From: Pseudomonas sp. QS1027
GTDB taxonomy: Bacteria > Pseudomonadota > Gammaproteobacteria > Pseudomonadales > Pseudomonadaceae
DNA length: 64,000 nucleotides
Assembly (NCBI RefSeq): GCF_002814235.1
Contig: NZ_PHSU01000019.1
Location: 1 to 64,000 of the forward strand
Direction: 5' to 3'
Of the stretch, positions 32,916-42,110 are shown piece after piece; positions within the stretch are counted from its first letter, which is position 1, and every line of letters starts with the position of its first letter. The notes under the pieces were generated by a model. The model was not told the DNA's origin. It saw only the letters and a program-made list of their open reading frames with translations, and ran no database searches. The translations under genes and the position numbers were made by a program.

Positions 32916-34391
32916 ATGGCGGTAAGTGAACCCTCTGATTTGCTGCAGGACGAGTTGTGGTGTGAACGTATTTTCACCGGCGACTGGATACGCCCGTTGG
33001 GCGGCAGCAATAGCGTATATGAGCCGGCCACCGGTGAGGTGCTGACGGTGACCGGGCTTGCGGATGCGGCGGACATCGCCTTTGCCAGCCTCAGCGCTGC
33101 CCGCGTGCAGCCGGCCTGGGCGGCATTGGGGCCACGGGAACGTGCGGAGATCTTTCGTAAGGCCGCCGCACTGGCCCAGCAACATTTTGCCGAGTTGGCG
33201 CTGTATATCGCCCGGGAAAGCGGCGGCAGTCTGTTCAAGGGGGAACATGAGGTCAGGGAGGCGATCGTCTTGCTGCATCAGGCGGCGGGTCTGCTGTCTC
33301 AACCCCATGGCCTGGTTCTTCCCAGCGAGGCGGGGCGCTTGTCCTATGCCCGCCGCTTGCCCCACGGTGTGGTCGGGGTGATTTCCCCGTTCAACTTCCC
33401 GCTGGTGCTCTCACTGCGCTCGGTGGCGCCAGCGTTGGCGGCCGGCAACGCCGTGGTGCTCAAGCCCGATCCGCAGACCCCGGTCAGTGGTGGCTTCATC
33501 ATTGCCCGGCTGTTCGAGGCAGCTGGTCTGCCCAAAGGCCTGTTGCAGGTGTTGCCGGGCACAGCCGTTGCCGGTGAGGCGCTGTGCCGCGACCCGCATG
33601 TGCGGATGATCGCGTTCACCGGTTCCACCGCCGCGGGCCGCAAGGTCGCGGAGGTGGCGGGGCGTCATCTGAAGAAAGTCGCCCTGGAGTTGGGCGGCAA
33701 GAACTCGCTGATCGTGCTCGAAGACGCCGATCTCGACCTGGCGGCCAGCAATGCCGCCTGGGGCGCCTGGTTGCATCAGGGGCAAATCTGCATGGCCACC
33801 GGACGCATCCTGGCTCATGAATCGATCGCTGAAGAACTGGTCCGTCGATTGGCCGAGAAAGCCCGGACGATCACGGTCGGCAATGCTGCTCGTGGCGAGG
33901 CGGTGCTGGGGCCTTTGATCAACAAGCGCCAGTTGCAACGCGTGCATGAAATCGTCACGGACAGTTTGAGGGTGGGGGCAAGTCTGGAGGCGGGCGGCGA
34001 GTTTGACCAACTCTTCTACCAACCCACGGTACTTTCCGGCGTGCGTCCGGGCATGCGTGCGTTCGACGAGGAGATCTTCGGACCGGTGGCCACGGTGGTG
34101 AGTTTCGCCGACGACGAGGAGGCCATCGAATTGGCCAATCGCACCGAGTACGGCTTGTCCGCGGGAATCATCTCGCCTTCGCTCGGGCGTGCGATGGCGA
34201 TGGGCGAGCGACTCAATTGCGGCCTGCTGCATATCAACGACCAGACGGTGGCTGATGAGTGCATCAATCCATTCGGCGGGCGTGGCAGTTCGGGAAATGC
34301 CGGCAGCGTTGGTGGTCCGGCCGACTGGGACGAATACACCCAATGGCAATGGGTGACGGTCAAGGACACCGCGCCGCGCTACCCGTTCTGA
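32916..34391 (+). CDS. Aromatic aldehyde dehydrogenase (XylC-like)
   Basis: A 491-residue aldehyde dehydrogenase closest in feel to benzaldehyde dehydrogenase XylC (VGVISPFNFPLVLSLRSVAP, FVLKPD-type region and FTGSTAAGR). The catalytic cysteine is Cys292 (HQGQICMATGR), the base Glu258 (ALELGGKN) and the oxyanion Asn160. ATG 32916 is chosen because GGGAGG precedes it; the frame is open upstream to 32706. Next to calA, it probably oxidises coniferaldehyde to ferulate, but it is not of the CalB type described with calA in Pseudomonas sp. HR199. Vanillin or benzaldehyde derivatives are alternatives. Confidence 0.85.
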   Translation: MAVSEPSDLLQDELWCERIFTGDWIRPLGGSNSVYEPATGEVLTVTGLADAADIAFASLSAARVQPAWAALGPRERAEIFRKAAALAQQHFAELALYIARESGGSLFKGEHEVREAIVLLHQAAGLLSQPHGLVLPSEAGRLSYARRLPHGVVGVISPFNFPLVLSLRSVAPALAAGNAVVLKPDPQTPVSGGFIIARLFEAAGLPKGLLQVLPGTAVAGEALCRDPHVRMIAFTGSTAAGRKVAEVAGRHLKKVALELGGKNSLIVLEDADLDLAASNAAWGAWLHQGQICMATGRILAHESIAEELVRRLAEKARTITVGNAARGEAVLGPLINKRQLQRVHEIVTDSLRVGASLEAGGEFDQLFYQPTVLSGVRPGMRAFDEEIFGPVATVVSFADDEEAIELANRTEYGLSAGIISPSLGRAMAMGERLNCGLLHINDQTVADECINPFGGRGSSGNAGSVGGPADWDEYTQWQWVTVKDTAPRYPF

Positions 34392-34454
34392 GCAAGACAG
34401 GTCGACGCGAGCGGTCGGCCAGATGAATACACAAAAACAATAAGAGGACACAAC

Positions 34455-35222
34455 ATGAAGCTCGACAACAAGATTGTGCTGGTGACCGGGGTCTCCTCGG
34501 GTATCGGCGCCGCCACCGCAAGCCTGCTGCGCAGCCACGGCGCCCAGGTGATCGGCGTGGATCTGAAGGCTCCGCACATGACCCTGGACGGCTTTGTCCA
34601 GGGCGACCTGGGCAGCGCCGAGAGCATCGACCGGCTGTTGCCGCAGCTACCCGCACGGATAGATAGCCTGTGCAATATCGCCGGAGTCCCGGGTACCGCC
34701 GACCCGCAACTGCTGGCGCGGGTCAACTACCTCGGCCTGCGCCACCTCAGCCGCGTGCTGCTGCCGCGCATCACGGCGGGGGGCAGCATCGTCAATATCG
34801 CCTCGATCCTTGGCGCCGAGTGGCCGCTGCGCCTGGAACTGCACAAGGAGCTGGCGCGCATCGAGGGTTTTGCCGCCGCGCAAGCCTGGCTGGCCGGGCA
34901 CCCGGTACCGGACCAGACCTGCTACCAGTATTTCAAGGAAGCCTTGATCGTCTGGAACTATCTGCAGGCCCAGCCCTGGTTTCTCGAACATTCGGTGCGC
35001 ATGAACAGCGTGGCGCCGGGCCCGGTGTTCACCCCCATCCTCGGCGACTTCGTGAGCATGCTCGGCGAGGCCAGGACCCAGGCCGATGCCCATCGCATGA
35101 AGCGTCCTGGTTATGCCGATGAGGTGGCGGCGGTGATCGCCTTCCTGTGTGCCGACGAGTCGCGCTGGATCAACGGCGTCAACCTGGCGGTCGATGGCGG
35201 ATTGGCCTCCACCTATATCTGA
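34455..35222 (+). CDS. calA: Coniferyl-alcohol dehydrogenase
   Basis: A 255-residue short-chain dehydrogenase. The cofactor motif TGVSSGIG (residues 11-18), Ser117, Tyr157 and Lys161 (YxxxK in CYQYFKEA) form the classical active site. Length and sequence agree closely with CalA of Pseudomonas sp. HR199, including LCNIAGVPGTADPQL and the C-terminal DGGLAST. CalA oxidises coniferyl alcohol to coniferaldehyde with NAD+. It follows the aldehyde dehydrogenase by 63 bases, with AAGAGGACACAAC before ATG. It gives the whole sigma54-controlled region a likely role in lignin-alcohol use. Confidence 0.9.
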   Translation: MKLDNKIVLVTGVSSGIGAATASLLRSHGAQVIGVDLKAPHMTLDGFVQGDLGSAESIDRLLPQLPARIDSLCNIAGVPGTADPQLLARVNYLGLRHLSRVLLPRITAGGSIVNIASILGAEWPLRLELHKELARIEGFAAAQAWLAGHPVPDQTCYQYFKEALIVWNYLQAQPWFLEHSVRMNSVAPGPVFTPILGDFVSMLGEARTQADAHRMKRPGYADEVAAVIAFLCADESRWINGVNLAVDGGLASTYI

Positions 35223-35271
35223 AACGCAAACCTGTAAGCAGCGGCGCAGGCCGCTACCCGAGCGTGTTGGC

Positions 35272-35287
35272 TGGCGCCATGCGTGCA
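35272..35287 (+). promoter_or_regulatory. Candidate second sigma54 promoter before the envelope module
   Basis: TGGCGCCATGCGTGCA has GG at 35273-35274 and GC at 35285-35286 with 12-base spacing, and matches TGGCAC-N5-TTGCA at most positions. It is 37 bases upstream of the DUF1302 start. A small stem (AGCGGC/GCCGCT, 35240-35255) lies just before it. Confidence 0.5.
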
Positions 35288-35323
35288 AAGCCATGCCGAA
35301 AATAAAAATAATGAGGAGCGTCC

Positions 35324-36973
35324 ATGGACAACGTAATAGGTGGCTTTCGTTTTAAACATTGCGCCCTGTTTCTGGCGTTATGCAGCACAGGCGCGATGGT
35401 TGAAAGGGCGGAGGCCATGCAATTGGACCTCGGTGATTCCGACTGGAAACTGCGCTGGGACAACACCATCAAGTACAGCCAGGCCTGGCGCCTGCAGGGG
35501 CAGGACAGCCGCCTGACGAATGCACCGACCGCCAACGGTCTGTATCCCTCGATCCAGGGCCAGGGCGATAAAAACTTCGGCACCGGCCTGGTCTCCAATC
35601 GCCTGGACCTGTTTTCCGAAATGGACCTCAGCCGGAAGAACTACGGGCTGCGTGTGAGCGGCGCGGCCTGGTACGACGATGTCTACAACAAGGAAACCGA
35701 CAGCAGCGAGCAACCGCATTTCCTCAGCGATACCCGCAAGCTCAATGGCCGTGACGCCGAAATCCTCGACGCCTTTGTGTTCCTGCGCGGTGATCTCGGT
35801 GAAGACTCCCAGGGAGTGGTGCGCCTGGGGCGGCACAGTCTGGTCTATGGTGAAAGCCTGTTCTACGGTGGCAACGGTATCGCCAACGCCCAGGGGCCGA
35901 CCGATGTGGTCAAGTTGCTCAGCGTGCCGGGGACCCAGTTCAAGGAGATCCTGCGTCCGGTCAACCAGATCTCCGGGCAGTTACAGATCAACCCGCAACT
36001 GTCGGTGGGGGCTTACTACCAGTTCGAGTGGGAACGCTCCAACCTGCCTGGTGCCGGCAGCTACCTGAGCGATACCGACGCCATCGGCTACGGCAGCGGT
36101 TCGCTGCATGAAGTGTTCGGCAATGACACGGTGAACGCGGGCGATCTGAAACCGAAAAACTCGGGGCAGGGTGGTATGCAGATCCGCTTCAAACCGGCCG
36201 GGACCGAGCTGGAGCTGGGTTTTTACGCCGCGCAATATCACGACAAAACCCCGATCGGCCTGTACGCCTACCTCGACGGCCCGGCCGCGGCGGCCACCGG
36301 GTTGCCGATCCTGAGCACTTATCGTCAGGTCTATGCCGAAGATATTCGCACTGCCGGCATGAGCTTCTCCACCGCCCAGGGCCCGTTCAACTTCGCCGGT
36401 GAAACCTCGATTCGCTGGAATGCGCCGCTGGTGAGCAATCTGCAAGTGGTGACCCCAGGCATGTTGGCGGACGGCGGTGACCACTCGCTGTTTGCCCGAG
36501 GCAAAACCGCCCACGCCAACCTCTCAGCGATCTATCTGTTGTCGCCGACGGCCTTCTGGGACGGCGGTTCGGCACTGGCCGAGCTGGCCTGGAACCGCAC
36601 CCTGAGCATCACCGAGAACGCCGCGGCCCTGGACGCCAATACGACCCGTGACGCCACGGCGCTACGGGTGCTGGTGGAGCCGGCGTATTTCCAGATTATC
36701 GACGGGATCGACCTGACTGTGCCGATCGGCATGGGCGTGGTGCTCGACGGGCGCTCTTCGGCGGTGAACAAGTCGGGCTTCGGCAACACCCACTCCGGCG
36801 ACTGGAGTGTCGGGCTCAAGGCGACCTATCTGCAGCGCTGGGATGTCGGCCTGAACTACGTGAACTTCTTCGGCGCCCCGAAAGCCGGGCTGCGCGAGGA
36901 CGGCAACTTCAGCTACGGACAATCCCTGGCCGACCGCGACTTCATTTCGCTCTACGTGAAAACCTCATTCTAA
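35324..36973 (+). CDS. DUF1302 outer-membrane protein
   Basis: A 549-residue secreted protein of the DUF1302 family, predicted to form an outer-membrane beta-barrel. A signal peptide of about 31 residues ends VERAEA. Characteristic segments are the early WDNTIKYSQAWRLQ, the VVRLGRHSLVYGESLF plug-like region and VNQISGQLQI. The protein ends in the aromatic SLYVKTSF, as barrels do. Members occur beside DUF1329, Ycf48-like and MMPL genes in clusters for hydrophobic compounds, but the function is not established. GAGGAGCGTCC precedes ATG 35324. It probably forms the outer-membrane part of a transport system for lignin-derived phenylpropanoids (inference). Confidence 0.85.
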   Translation: MDNVIGGFRFKHCALFLALCSTGAMVERAEAMQLDLGDSDWKLRWDNTIKYSQAWRLQGQDSRLTNAPTANGLYPSIQGQGDKNFGTGLVSNRLDLFSEMDLSRKNYGLRVSGAAWYDDVYNKETDSSEQPHFLSDTRKLNGRDAEILDAFVFLRGDLGEDSQGVVRLGRHSLVYGESLFYGGNGIANAQGPTDVVKLLSVPGTQFKEILRPVNQISGQLQINPQLSVGAYYQFEWERSNLPGAGSYLSDTDAIGYGSGSLHEVFGNDTVNAGDLKPKNSGQGGMQIRFKPAGTELELGFYAAQYHDKTPIGLYAYLDGPAAAATGLPILSTYRQVYAEDIRTAGMSFSTAQGPFNFAGETSIRWNAPLVSNLQVVTPGMLADGGDHSLFARGKTAHANLSAIYLLSPTAFWDGGSALAELAWNRTLSITENAAALDANTTRDATALRVLVEPAYFQIIDGIDLTVPIGMGVVLDGRSSAVNKSGFGNTHSGDWSVGLKATYLQRWDVGLNYVNFFGAPKAGLREDGNFSYGQSLADRDFISLYVKTSF

Positions 36974-36988
36974 TAAGGTGGATTTGCC

Positions 36989-38350
36989 ATGCGCAACCAA
37001 GCTTTTTTCAACACCTGCGTCCTGACCCTGGCCCTTGTCGGCATGAGCCTGGCGCAGGCGGCGGTGTCGCCCGAACAGGCTGCACGCTTGAAGTCGGAAC
37101 TGACGCCCCTGGGCGGCGAACGTGCCGGCAATGCCGATGGCAGCATCCCGGCCTGGGAAGGTGGTTACACCAAGGTCGCGCCGGGCTACAAAGCCGGTGA
37201 AAAACGTCCCGACCCCTTCGCCGGGGAGAAACCGCTGTACACGATCAAAGCCGCGAATATGCAGCAGTACGCCGGTGAGCTGGCCGAAGGCACCAAGATT
37301 CTATTGAAAAAGTACCCGGACTATCGTCTGGATGTGTACCCGACCCACCGTTCGGCAGCCGCTCCGCAATGGGTCTATGACAACACCGCGAGGAATGCCA
37401 CCCGCGCCACGCTGGACGTCGAGAGCGAGAAAGTCAGCGGCGCCTATGGCGGTATCCCATTCCCGATTCCGGACAACGGCGCGCAAGTCCTGTGGAACTA
37501 CCGATTGTCCTGGCAGGGCGGGGACACCATCAGTTCACCGTTCGACACCTGGCTGATGACCGCGGGGGGCAAGAAGGTCCAGGCCACCCGGGCGCTGTAC
37601 ACCTACCAGTTTCCCTATTACATCGAAAACGGCAGCCCGGAAAATTTCTCCGGCAAATACCTGATCGGCAAACTGTTCACCGAGCTGCCGTCGTCCAAGG
37701 CCGGCGAAGGCCTGATGACTCACTGGGACCTGGACCCGGCCAACCGTGCGGCCTGGCAATACCTGGTCGGTCAGCGCCGGGTGCGTCGGGCGCCGAATAT
37801 TGCCTATGACACCCCGGACTTCGTCACCTCCGGTGTCGGCCTGTTCGACGAAGCCTTCATGCTGTTTGGGCCAACTGATCGTTATGACCTCAAGCTGATG
37901 GGCAAGAAAGAACTGATCGTCGCTTACAACAATAACCGTGCCGGTCTGGCCAAGAGCGATGATCTGGTCAAACCGAACTTCCTCAATCCCGACCTGGTGC
38001 GTTGGGAGAAGCATCGGGTCTGGGTGGTCGAGGCCACGCTCAAATCCGGCAAGCGCCATGTGGTGCCGCGTCGGACCTACTACATCGATGAGGATTCCTG
38101 GCAGATCCTGATGGCCGACGGTTATGACGCCCAGGGCAAGCTGGGTCGCCAGATGTATTCGCTGACGCTGCTGGCGCCGGACCTGCCGGCGCTCACCGCG
38201 CAGGTCATGTGGGGCAGCTACAACCTCGACACCGGTGCCTACTTCCTCAACTCCTCGAGCAATGACCTGGCGGTTCAGTACCAGAAAGTTGCGAAACCTT
38301 CGGCGTCCTTCTTCACACCGGATGCCATGGCCAACGAAAACATGCGTTGA
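36989..38350 (+). CDS. DUF1329 periplasmic protein (LolB-like fold family)
   Basis: A 453-residue secreted protein of the DUF1329 family, with a signal peptide of about 24 residues (MSLAQAA) and the conserved early LTPLGGERAGNADGSIPAW. The family is thought to share the open beta-barrel of lipid-carrier LolB, fitting a periplasmic shuttle for hydrophobic molecules, but direct evidence is lacking. It starts 15 bases after the DUF1302 gene with AAGGTGG upstream. DUF1302-DUF1329 pairs are a recurring unit, so the two proteins probably act together. Confidence 0.88.
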   Translation: MRNQAFFNTCVLTLALVGMSLAQAAVSPEQAARLKSELTPLGGERAGNADGSIPAWEGGYTKVAPGYKAGEKRPDPFAGEKPLYTIKAANMQQYAGELAEGTKILLKKYPDYRLDVYPTHRSAAAPQWVYDNTARNATRATLDVESEKVSGAYGGIPFPIPDNGAQVLWNYRLSWQGGDTISSPFDTWLMTAGGKKVQATRALYTYQFPYYIENGSPENFSGKYLIGKLFTELPSSKAGEGLMTHWDLDPANRAAWQYLVGQRRVRRAPNIAYDTPDFVTSGVGLFDEAFMLFGPTDRYDLKLMGKKELIVAYNNNRAGLAKSDDLVKPNFLNPDLVRWEKHRVWVVEATLKSGKRHVVPRRTYYIDEDSWQILMADGYDAQGKLGRQMYSLTLLAPDLPALTAQVMWGSYNLDTGAYFLNSSSNDLAVQYQKVAKPSASFFTPDAMANENMR

Positions 38351-38419
38351 ACCCTGGACGGCCGCGGTGGGCAATAGGCTCGTCGCGGTCGCCAGTGACT
38401 TTCCAGGCGAGATAAAGAC

Positions 38420-39523
38420 ATGAACGTTGAAAAAAACTTTGCGCGCTTTGGCTGGCGCTGGGGGACCTGCGTCCTGGCGTTGTACCTGTTGGCGAGCACG
38501 CCTCTTGCGGTGCAGGCAGCGACGTTCGCGGCACTGCAGCAGCCGGCACTGCCCACCGCCAAGGCCCCCCGCGCGGTATTGCTCGGTTTGGCCCGGGCCG
38601 GGGATCGTCTGGTGGCGGTCGGTGAGCGCGGCATCGTGCTGCTCTCGGACGACTCGGGGAAAAGTTGGCGTCAGGCCAAGGTGCCGGTCAGCGTCAGCCT
38701 GACGGCGGTGCAATTCGTCGATGTCGAGCAGGGTTGGGCGGTAGGGCATCTGGGGGTGGTACTGCACAGCGAGGATAGGGGCGAAACCTGGCACAAGCAG
38801 CTCGATGGAGAGGCTGCCGCCGCGTTGGCAGTGCAGAGCGCACAGCACGATATCGATCAGGCGGGCGGTGCCGGCAATCTGGAGCAGGCGCGGCATTTAC
38901 TGGGCGACGGACCGGACAAACCGTTTCTTGACCTGTACTTCAGCGATCGGCTGCATGGCTACATCGTCGGTGCCTACAACCAGATCTATCGCACCGACGA
39001 TGGTGGACGAAGCTGGCTGCCTTGGATGTCGCATGTGGACAATCCACAAGGCCTGAACCTCTACGGCATTCGTGCATCGGGCAACGATCTGCTGCTGGTG
39101 GGGGAACGCGGCCTATTGTTGCGTTCCAGCGATGCCGGGCATTCGTTCCAGGCCTTGAAATCGCCTTATGACGGCAGCTTTTTCGGTCTGCTCGGCACCC
39201 GTGGGGGCGCGTTGATTGCCTATGGTTTGCGCGGCAACGCCTGGTGGTCGGATGACCGTGGCACCAGCTGGCGACGCCTTGACACCGGTGTCGAGTCAAC
39301 GCTGGCGAGTGCCATCGAACTGCAGGACGGCAGCCTGCTGCTGGCCAGCCAGGGCGGGGAACTCCTGCTCAGCCATGACCAGGGTCGCAGTTTTGACAAA
39401 CGTCAGAGCCGCAGCGGCGCGACGGTCGCCGCCGTGCAACAGGTGGCCGACGGCAGTCTGGCCAGTGTCGGCTTGAGTGGCGTGGCCGCCGACCAGGATC
39501 CGCAGGCCTCCGGTAAACCTTGA
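38420..39523 (+). CDS. Ycf48-like beta-propeller with six Asp boxes
   Basis: A 367-residue secreted protein: signal peptide of about 32 residues (LLASTPLAVQAA) then a repeat-based propeller. Six Asp-box motifs (SxDxGxS/T-W/F) can be read: SDDSGKSW, SEDRGETW, TDDGGRSW, SSDAGHSF, SDDRGTSW and SHDQGRSF. This is the architecture of Ycf48/HCF136-like and BNR-type assembly factors; there is no sign of a glycosidase active site. In this operon it may be a periplasmic adaptor between the DUF1302/DUF1329 proteins and the MMPL pump. The next gene starts 52 bases after its stop. Confidence 0.85.
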   Translation: MNVEKNFARFGWRWGTCVLALYLLASTPLAVQAATFAALQQPALPTAKAPRAVLLGLARAGDRLVAVGERGIVLLSDDSGKSWRQAKVPVSVSLTAVQFVDVEQGWAVGHLGVVLHSEDRGETWHKQLDGEAAAALAVQSAQHDIDQAGGAGNLEQARHLLGDGPDKPFLDLYFSDRLHGYIVGAYNQIYRTDDGGRSWLPWMSHVDNPQGLNLYGIRASGNDLLLVGERGLLLRSSDAGHSFQALKSPYDGSFFGLLGTRGGALIAYGLRGNAWWSDDRGTSWRRLDTGVESTLASAIELQDGSLLLASQGGELLLSHDQGRSFDKRQSRSGATVAAVQQVADGSLASVGLSGVAADQDPQASGKP

Positions 39524-39575
39524 AACTTCACGGTGTAGCACTATCGGGCCATGGCCCGTGCAACAGGAGTCAGAC

Positions 39576-41984
39576 TTGAAAGACGACAAAACTCAAACCG
39601 TGATTGGCCGCCTGGAGGACTTCGACCAGGCTTCGGGTAATTTCGCCGAGCGGGCGATCTTCAACCACCGGCCCTGGGTGATCCTGCTGTGTCTGCTGGT
39701 GACCCTGGTGCTCGGCTGGCAAGCCACGCGCATCGGCATCAACGCCAGTTATGAGAAAACCATTCCTACCGGCCACCCCTATGTCGCCCACTTCCTGGAG
39801 AATCGCAGTGAACTGAGCGGCCTGGGCAACTCGTTGCGGATCGCCGTGGAGGTCAGGCAGGGTAGTATCTTCACCAAGGACTACCTCGACACACTGGCCA
39901 GGCTCAACGACGAGCTTTACCTGCTGCCGGGCGTCGACCGGCCTTACATGAAGTCGTTATGGACCCCGACCACGCGCTGGACCGCGGTGACCGAAGAGGG
40001 ACTCGATGGCGGCACGGTGATCCCTGACGACTACGACGGGTCTGTCGCCAGCATCGAGCAGGTGCGAACCAACGTCGCCCGCTCCGGTGAGGTCGGTCAG
40101 TTGGTGGCCGACAACTTCAAGTCCAGCGTGATTTTCGTGCCCTTGCTCGAAATCAATCCGCAGACCGGCAAAGCCCTGGACTACGGTGAGTTTTCCCGGC
40201 AACTGGAAGCCCTGCGCAGCAAGTACCAGAGCGATGACCTGCGGATTCACATCACCGGCTTCACCAAAATCGCCGGCGATCTGATCGAGGGGCTGACCCA
40301 GGTCCTGCTGTTCTTCGTGGTGGCGGTATTGGTGACCGTGGTGGTGCTCTATGGCTACACCCGTTGCGCGCGCAGCACCCTGGTGGTGGTGACCTGTTCG
40401 CTGGTGGCGGTGCTCTGGCAACTGGGTCTGCTCGCGACCCTCGGTTATGAGCTGGACCCTTACTCGGCGTTGGTGCCGTTTCTGGTGTTCGCCATCGGCA
40501 TGAGCCATGGCGCGCAGAAGATGAACGGCATCATGCAGGATGTCGGGCGCGGTACCCACCGGGTGGTGGCCGCGCGTTACACCTTCCGCCGACTGTTTGC
40601 CGCCGGTATGACCGCATTGCTCTGCGATGCGGTGGGGTTCGCGGTGTTGCTACTGATCAATATCCGGGTGATCCAGGACCTGGCGATCACCGCCAGCCTC
40701 GGCGTGGCCGTGCTGATCTTCACCAACCTGATTCTGCTGCCGATCCTGCTCAGCTATATCGGTGTCAGCCCGGCAGCGGCGCAACGCAGCCTGAGTTCGG
40801 AAACCGCCGAGCTACAGGCCCGGATCAAGCATCCGTTGTGGCGTTTTCTCGATCGGTTTACCGGACGGCGCTGGGCCATTAGTGCCATGCTCGGTGGCCT
40901 GCTGCTGGCGGCGTCCGGTTTTGCCGTGAGTCTGCACCTGAAGATCGGCGATCTCGATCCCGGTGCCCCGGAGTTGCGCGTCGACTCGCGCTACAACCGT
41001 GATGCGCAGTTCATGACCGGCAACTATGCGGCCAGCTCGGATATTTTCGTGGTCATGATCAAGACGCCGGAAGATCAGTGCACCCGCTATGCCAGCCTGT
41101 CCGCCTTAGATGCGCTGGCCTGGCGGCTGGAGCAACTGCCCGGCGTGGAGTCGACCACCTCGATGGCGGCGTTGAGCAAGATCGCCACGGTCGGTTACAA
41201 CGAAGGCAATTTCAAATGGTATGAGCTGATCCCCAATGACGGCGCACTGGGCGCGGTGCAGACCCGGGCACCACGGGAGCTGTTCAATCAGGGCTGCTCG
41301 ATGTTGTCGCTGTACGTTTACCTGGCCGATCACAAGGCCGATACCCTGAGCCGGGTGGTGGAGGCCAGCGAGCAATTTATCGCCGGGCATCCGGTGCCGG
41401 AGGTCAAGTTCATGCTCGCCGCCGGCAGCGCCGGGATCGAAGCCGCGACCAATATCGTGGTGAAAAAATCCATGCATGAGATGCTGTTCTGGGTTTATGG
41501 CGCGGTCAGCCTGTTATGCCTGCTGACCTTCCGCAGTTGGCGTGCCACCCTCTGCGCGATGCTGCCGCTGATGCTCACCTCGATTCTTTGCGAGGCGCTG
41601 ATGGTCGCCCTGGGGATGGGGGTGAAGGTGGCGACACTGCCGGTGATCGCGCTCGGCGTGGGCATCGGCATCGACTATGCGCTCTACGTCCTGAGCGTGA
41701 TCCTGGCACGGATGCGGGCCGGTGACAGCCTGGCCCAGGCCTATTACCAGGCGCTGCTGTTCACCGGCAAGGTGGTGCTGCTGACCGGTATGACACTCGC
41801 GGTGGCGGTGTCGACCTGGGCTTTCTCGCCGATCAAGTTCCAGGCCGACATGGGGATCCTTTTGGCCTTCATGTTCCTGGTGAATATGCTCGGCGCCTTG
41901 ATCCTGCTGCCGGCACTGGCCTGGTTGTTGCTGCCGCGCAAGGTCTTCGCAAAAAAGCCTGAAGCAAGTCTGCTGGCGCAGTGA
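39576..41984 (+). CDS. MMPL/RND-family membrane transporter
   Basis: An 802-residue inner-membrane transporter of the RND superfamily, MMPL/hopanoid-type branch. It has two repeats, each with a first helix (WVILLCLLVTLVLGWQATRI and the ISAMLGGLLLAASGFAV region), a large periplasmic loop and a five-helix bundle. The proton-relay type motif is in GVGIGIDYALYV, with LVPFLVFAIGMSHGAQ in the first half. The start is TTG 39576, because CAGGAGTCAGAC lies directly upstream; a longer frame overlapping the previous gene is less likely. As last gene of the DUF1302-DUF1329-Ycf48 unit it probably powers trans-envelope movement; direction and cargo are unknown. Confidence 0.88.
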   Translation: MKDDKTQTVIGRLEDFDQASGNFAERAIFNHRPWVILLCLLVTLVLGWQATRIGINASYEKTIPTGHPYVAHFLENRSELSGLGNSLRIAVEVRQGSIFTKDYLDTLARLNDELYLLPGVDRPYMKSLWTPTTRWTAVTEEGLDGGTVIPDDYDGSVASIEQVRTNVARSGEVGQLVADNFKSSVIFVPLLEINPQTGKALDYGEFSRQLEALRSKYQSDDLRIHITGFTKIAGDLIEGLTQVLLFFVVAVLVTVVVLYGYTRCARSTLVVVTCSLVAVLWQLGLLATLGYELDPYSALVPFLVFAIGMSHGAQKMNGIMQDVGRGTHRVVAARYTFRRLFAAGMTALLCDAVGFAVLLLINIRVIQDLAITASLGVAVLIFTNLILLPILLSYIGVSPAAAQRSLSSETAELQARIKHPLWRFLDRFTGRRWAISAMLGGLLLAASGFAVSLHLKIGDLDPGAPELRVDSRYNRDAQFMTGNYAASSDIFVVMIKTPEDQCTRYASLSALDALAWRLEQLPGVESTTSMAALSKIATVGYNEGNFKWYELIPNDGALGAVQTRAPRELFNQGCSMLSLYVYLADHKADTLSRVVEASEQFIAGHPVPEVKFMLAAGSAGIEAATNIVVKKSMHEMLFWVYGAVSLLCLLTFRSWRATLCAMLPLMLTSILCEALMVALGMGVKVATLPVIALGVGIGIDYALYVLSVILARMRAGDSLAQAYYQALLFTGKVVLLTGMTLAVAVSTWAFSPIKFQADMGILLAFMFLVNMLGALILLPALAWLLLPRKVFAKKPEASLLAQ

Positions 41985-41995
41985 CTCAAGTGCAC

Positions 41996-42020
41996 CTGCG
42001 GCCCGAGGCACGGGCCGCAG
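41996..42020 (+). terminator. Hairpin after the MMPL gene
   Basis: CTGCGGCCCG (41996-42005) pairs perfectly with CGGGCCGCAG (42011-42020) around a 5-base loop, 12 bases after the stop codon. The 10-base GC stem is strong but not followed by a T-run. It probably ends the sigma54-controlled operon. Confidence 0.55.
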
Positions 42021-42110
42021 TCCAACTGCAATCACTAGCGAATCATCACTGACGTGAGCTCGGTGTAATCCTCGATAAAGGATTGCTTCAGCGTACTGCG
42101 CGTCTGCGCT

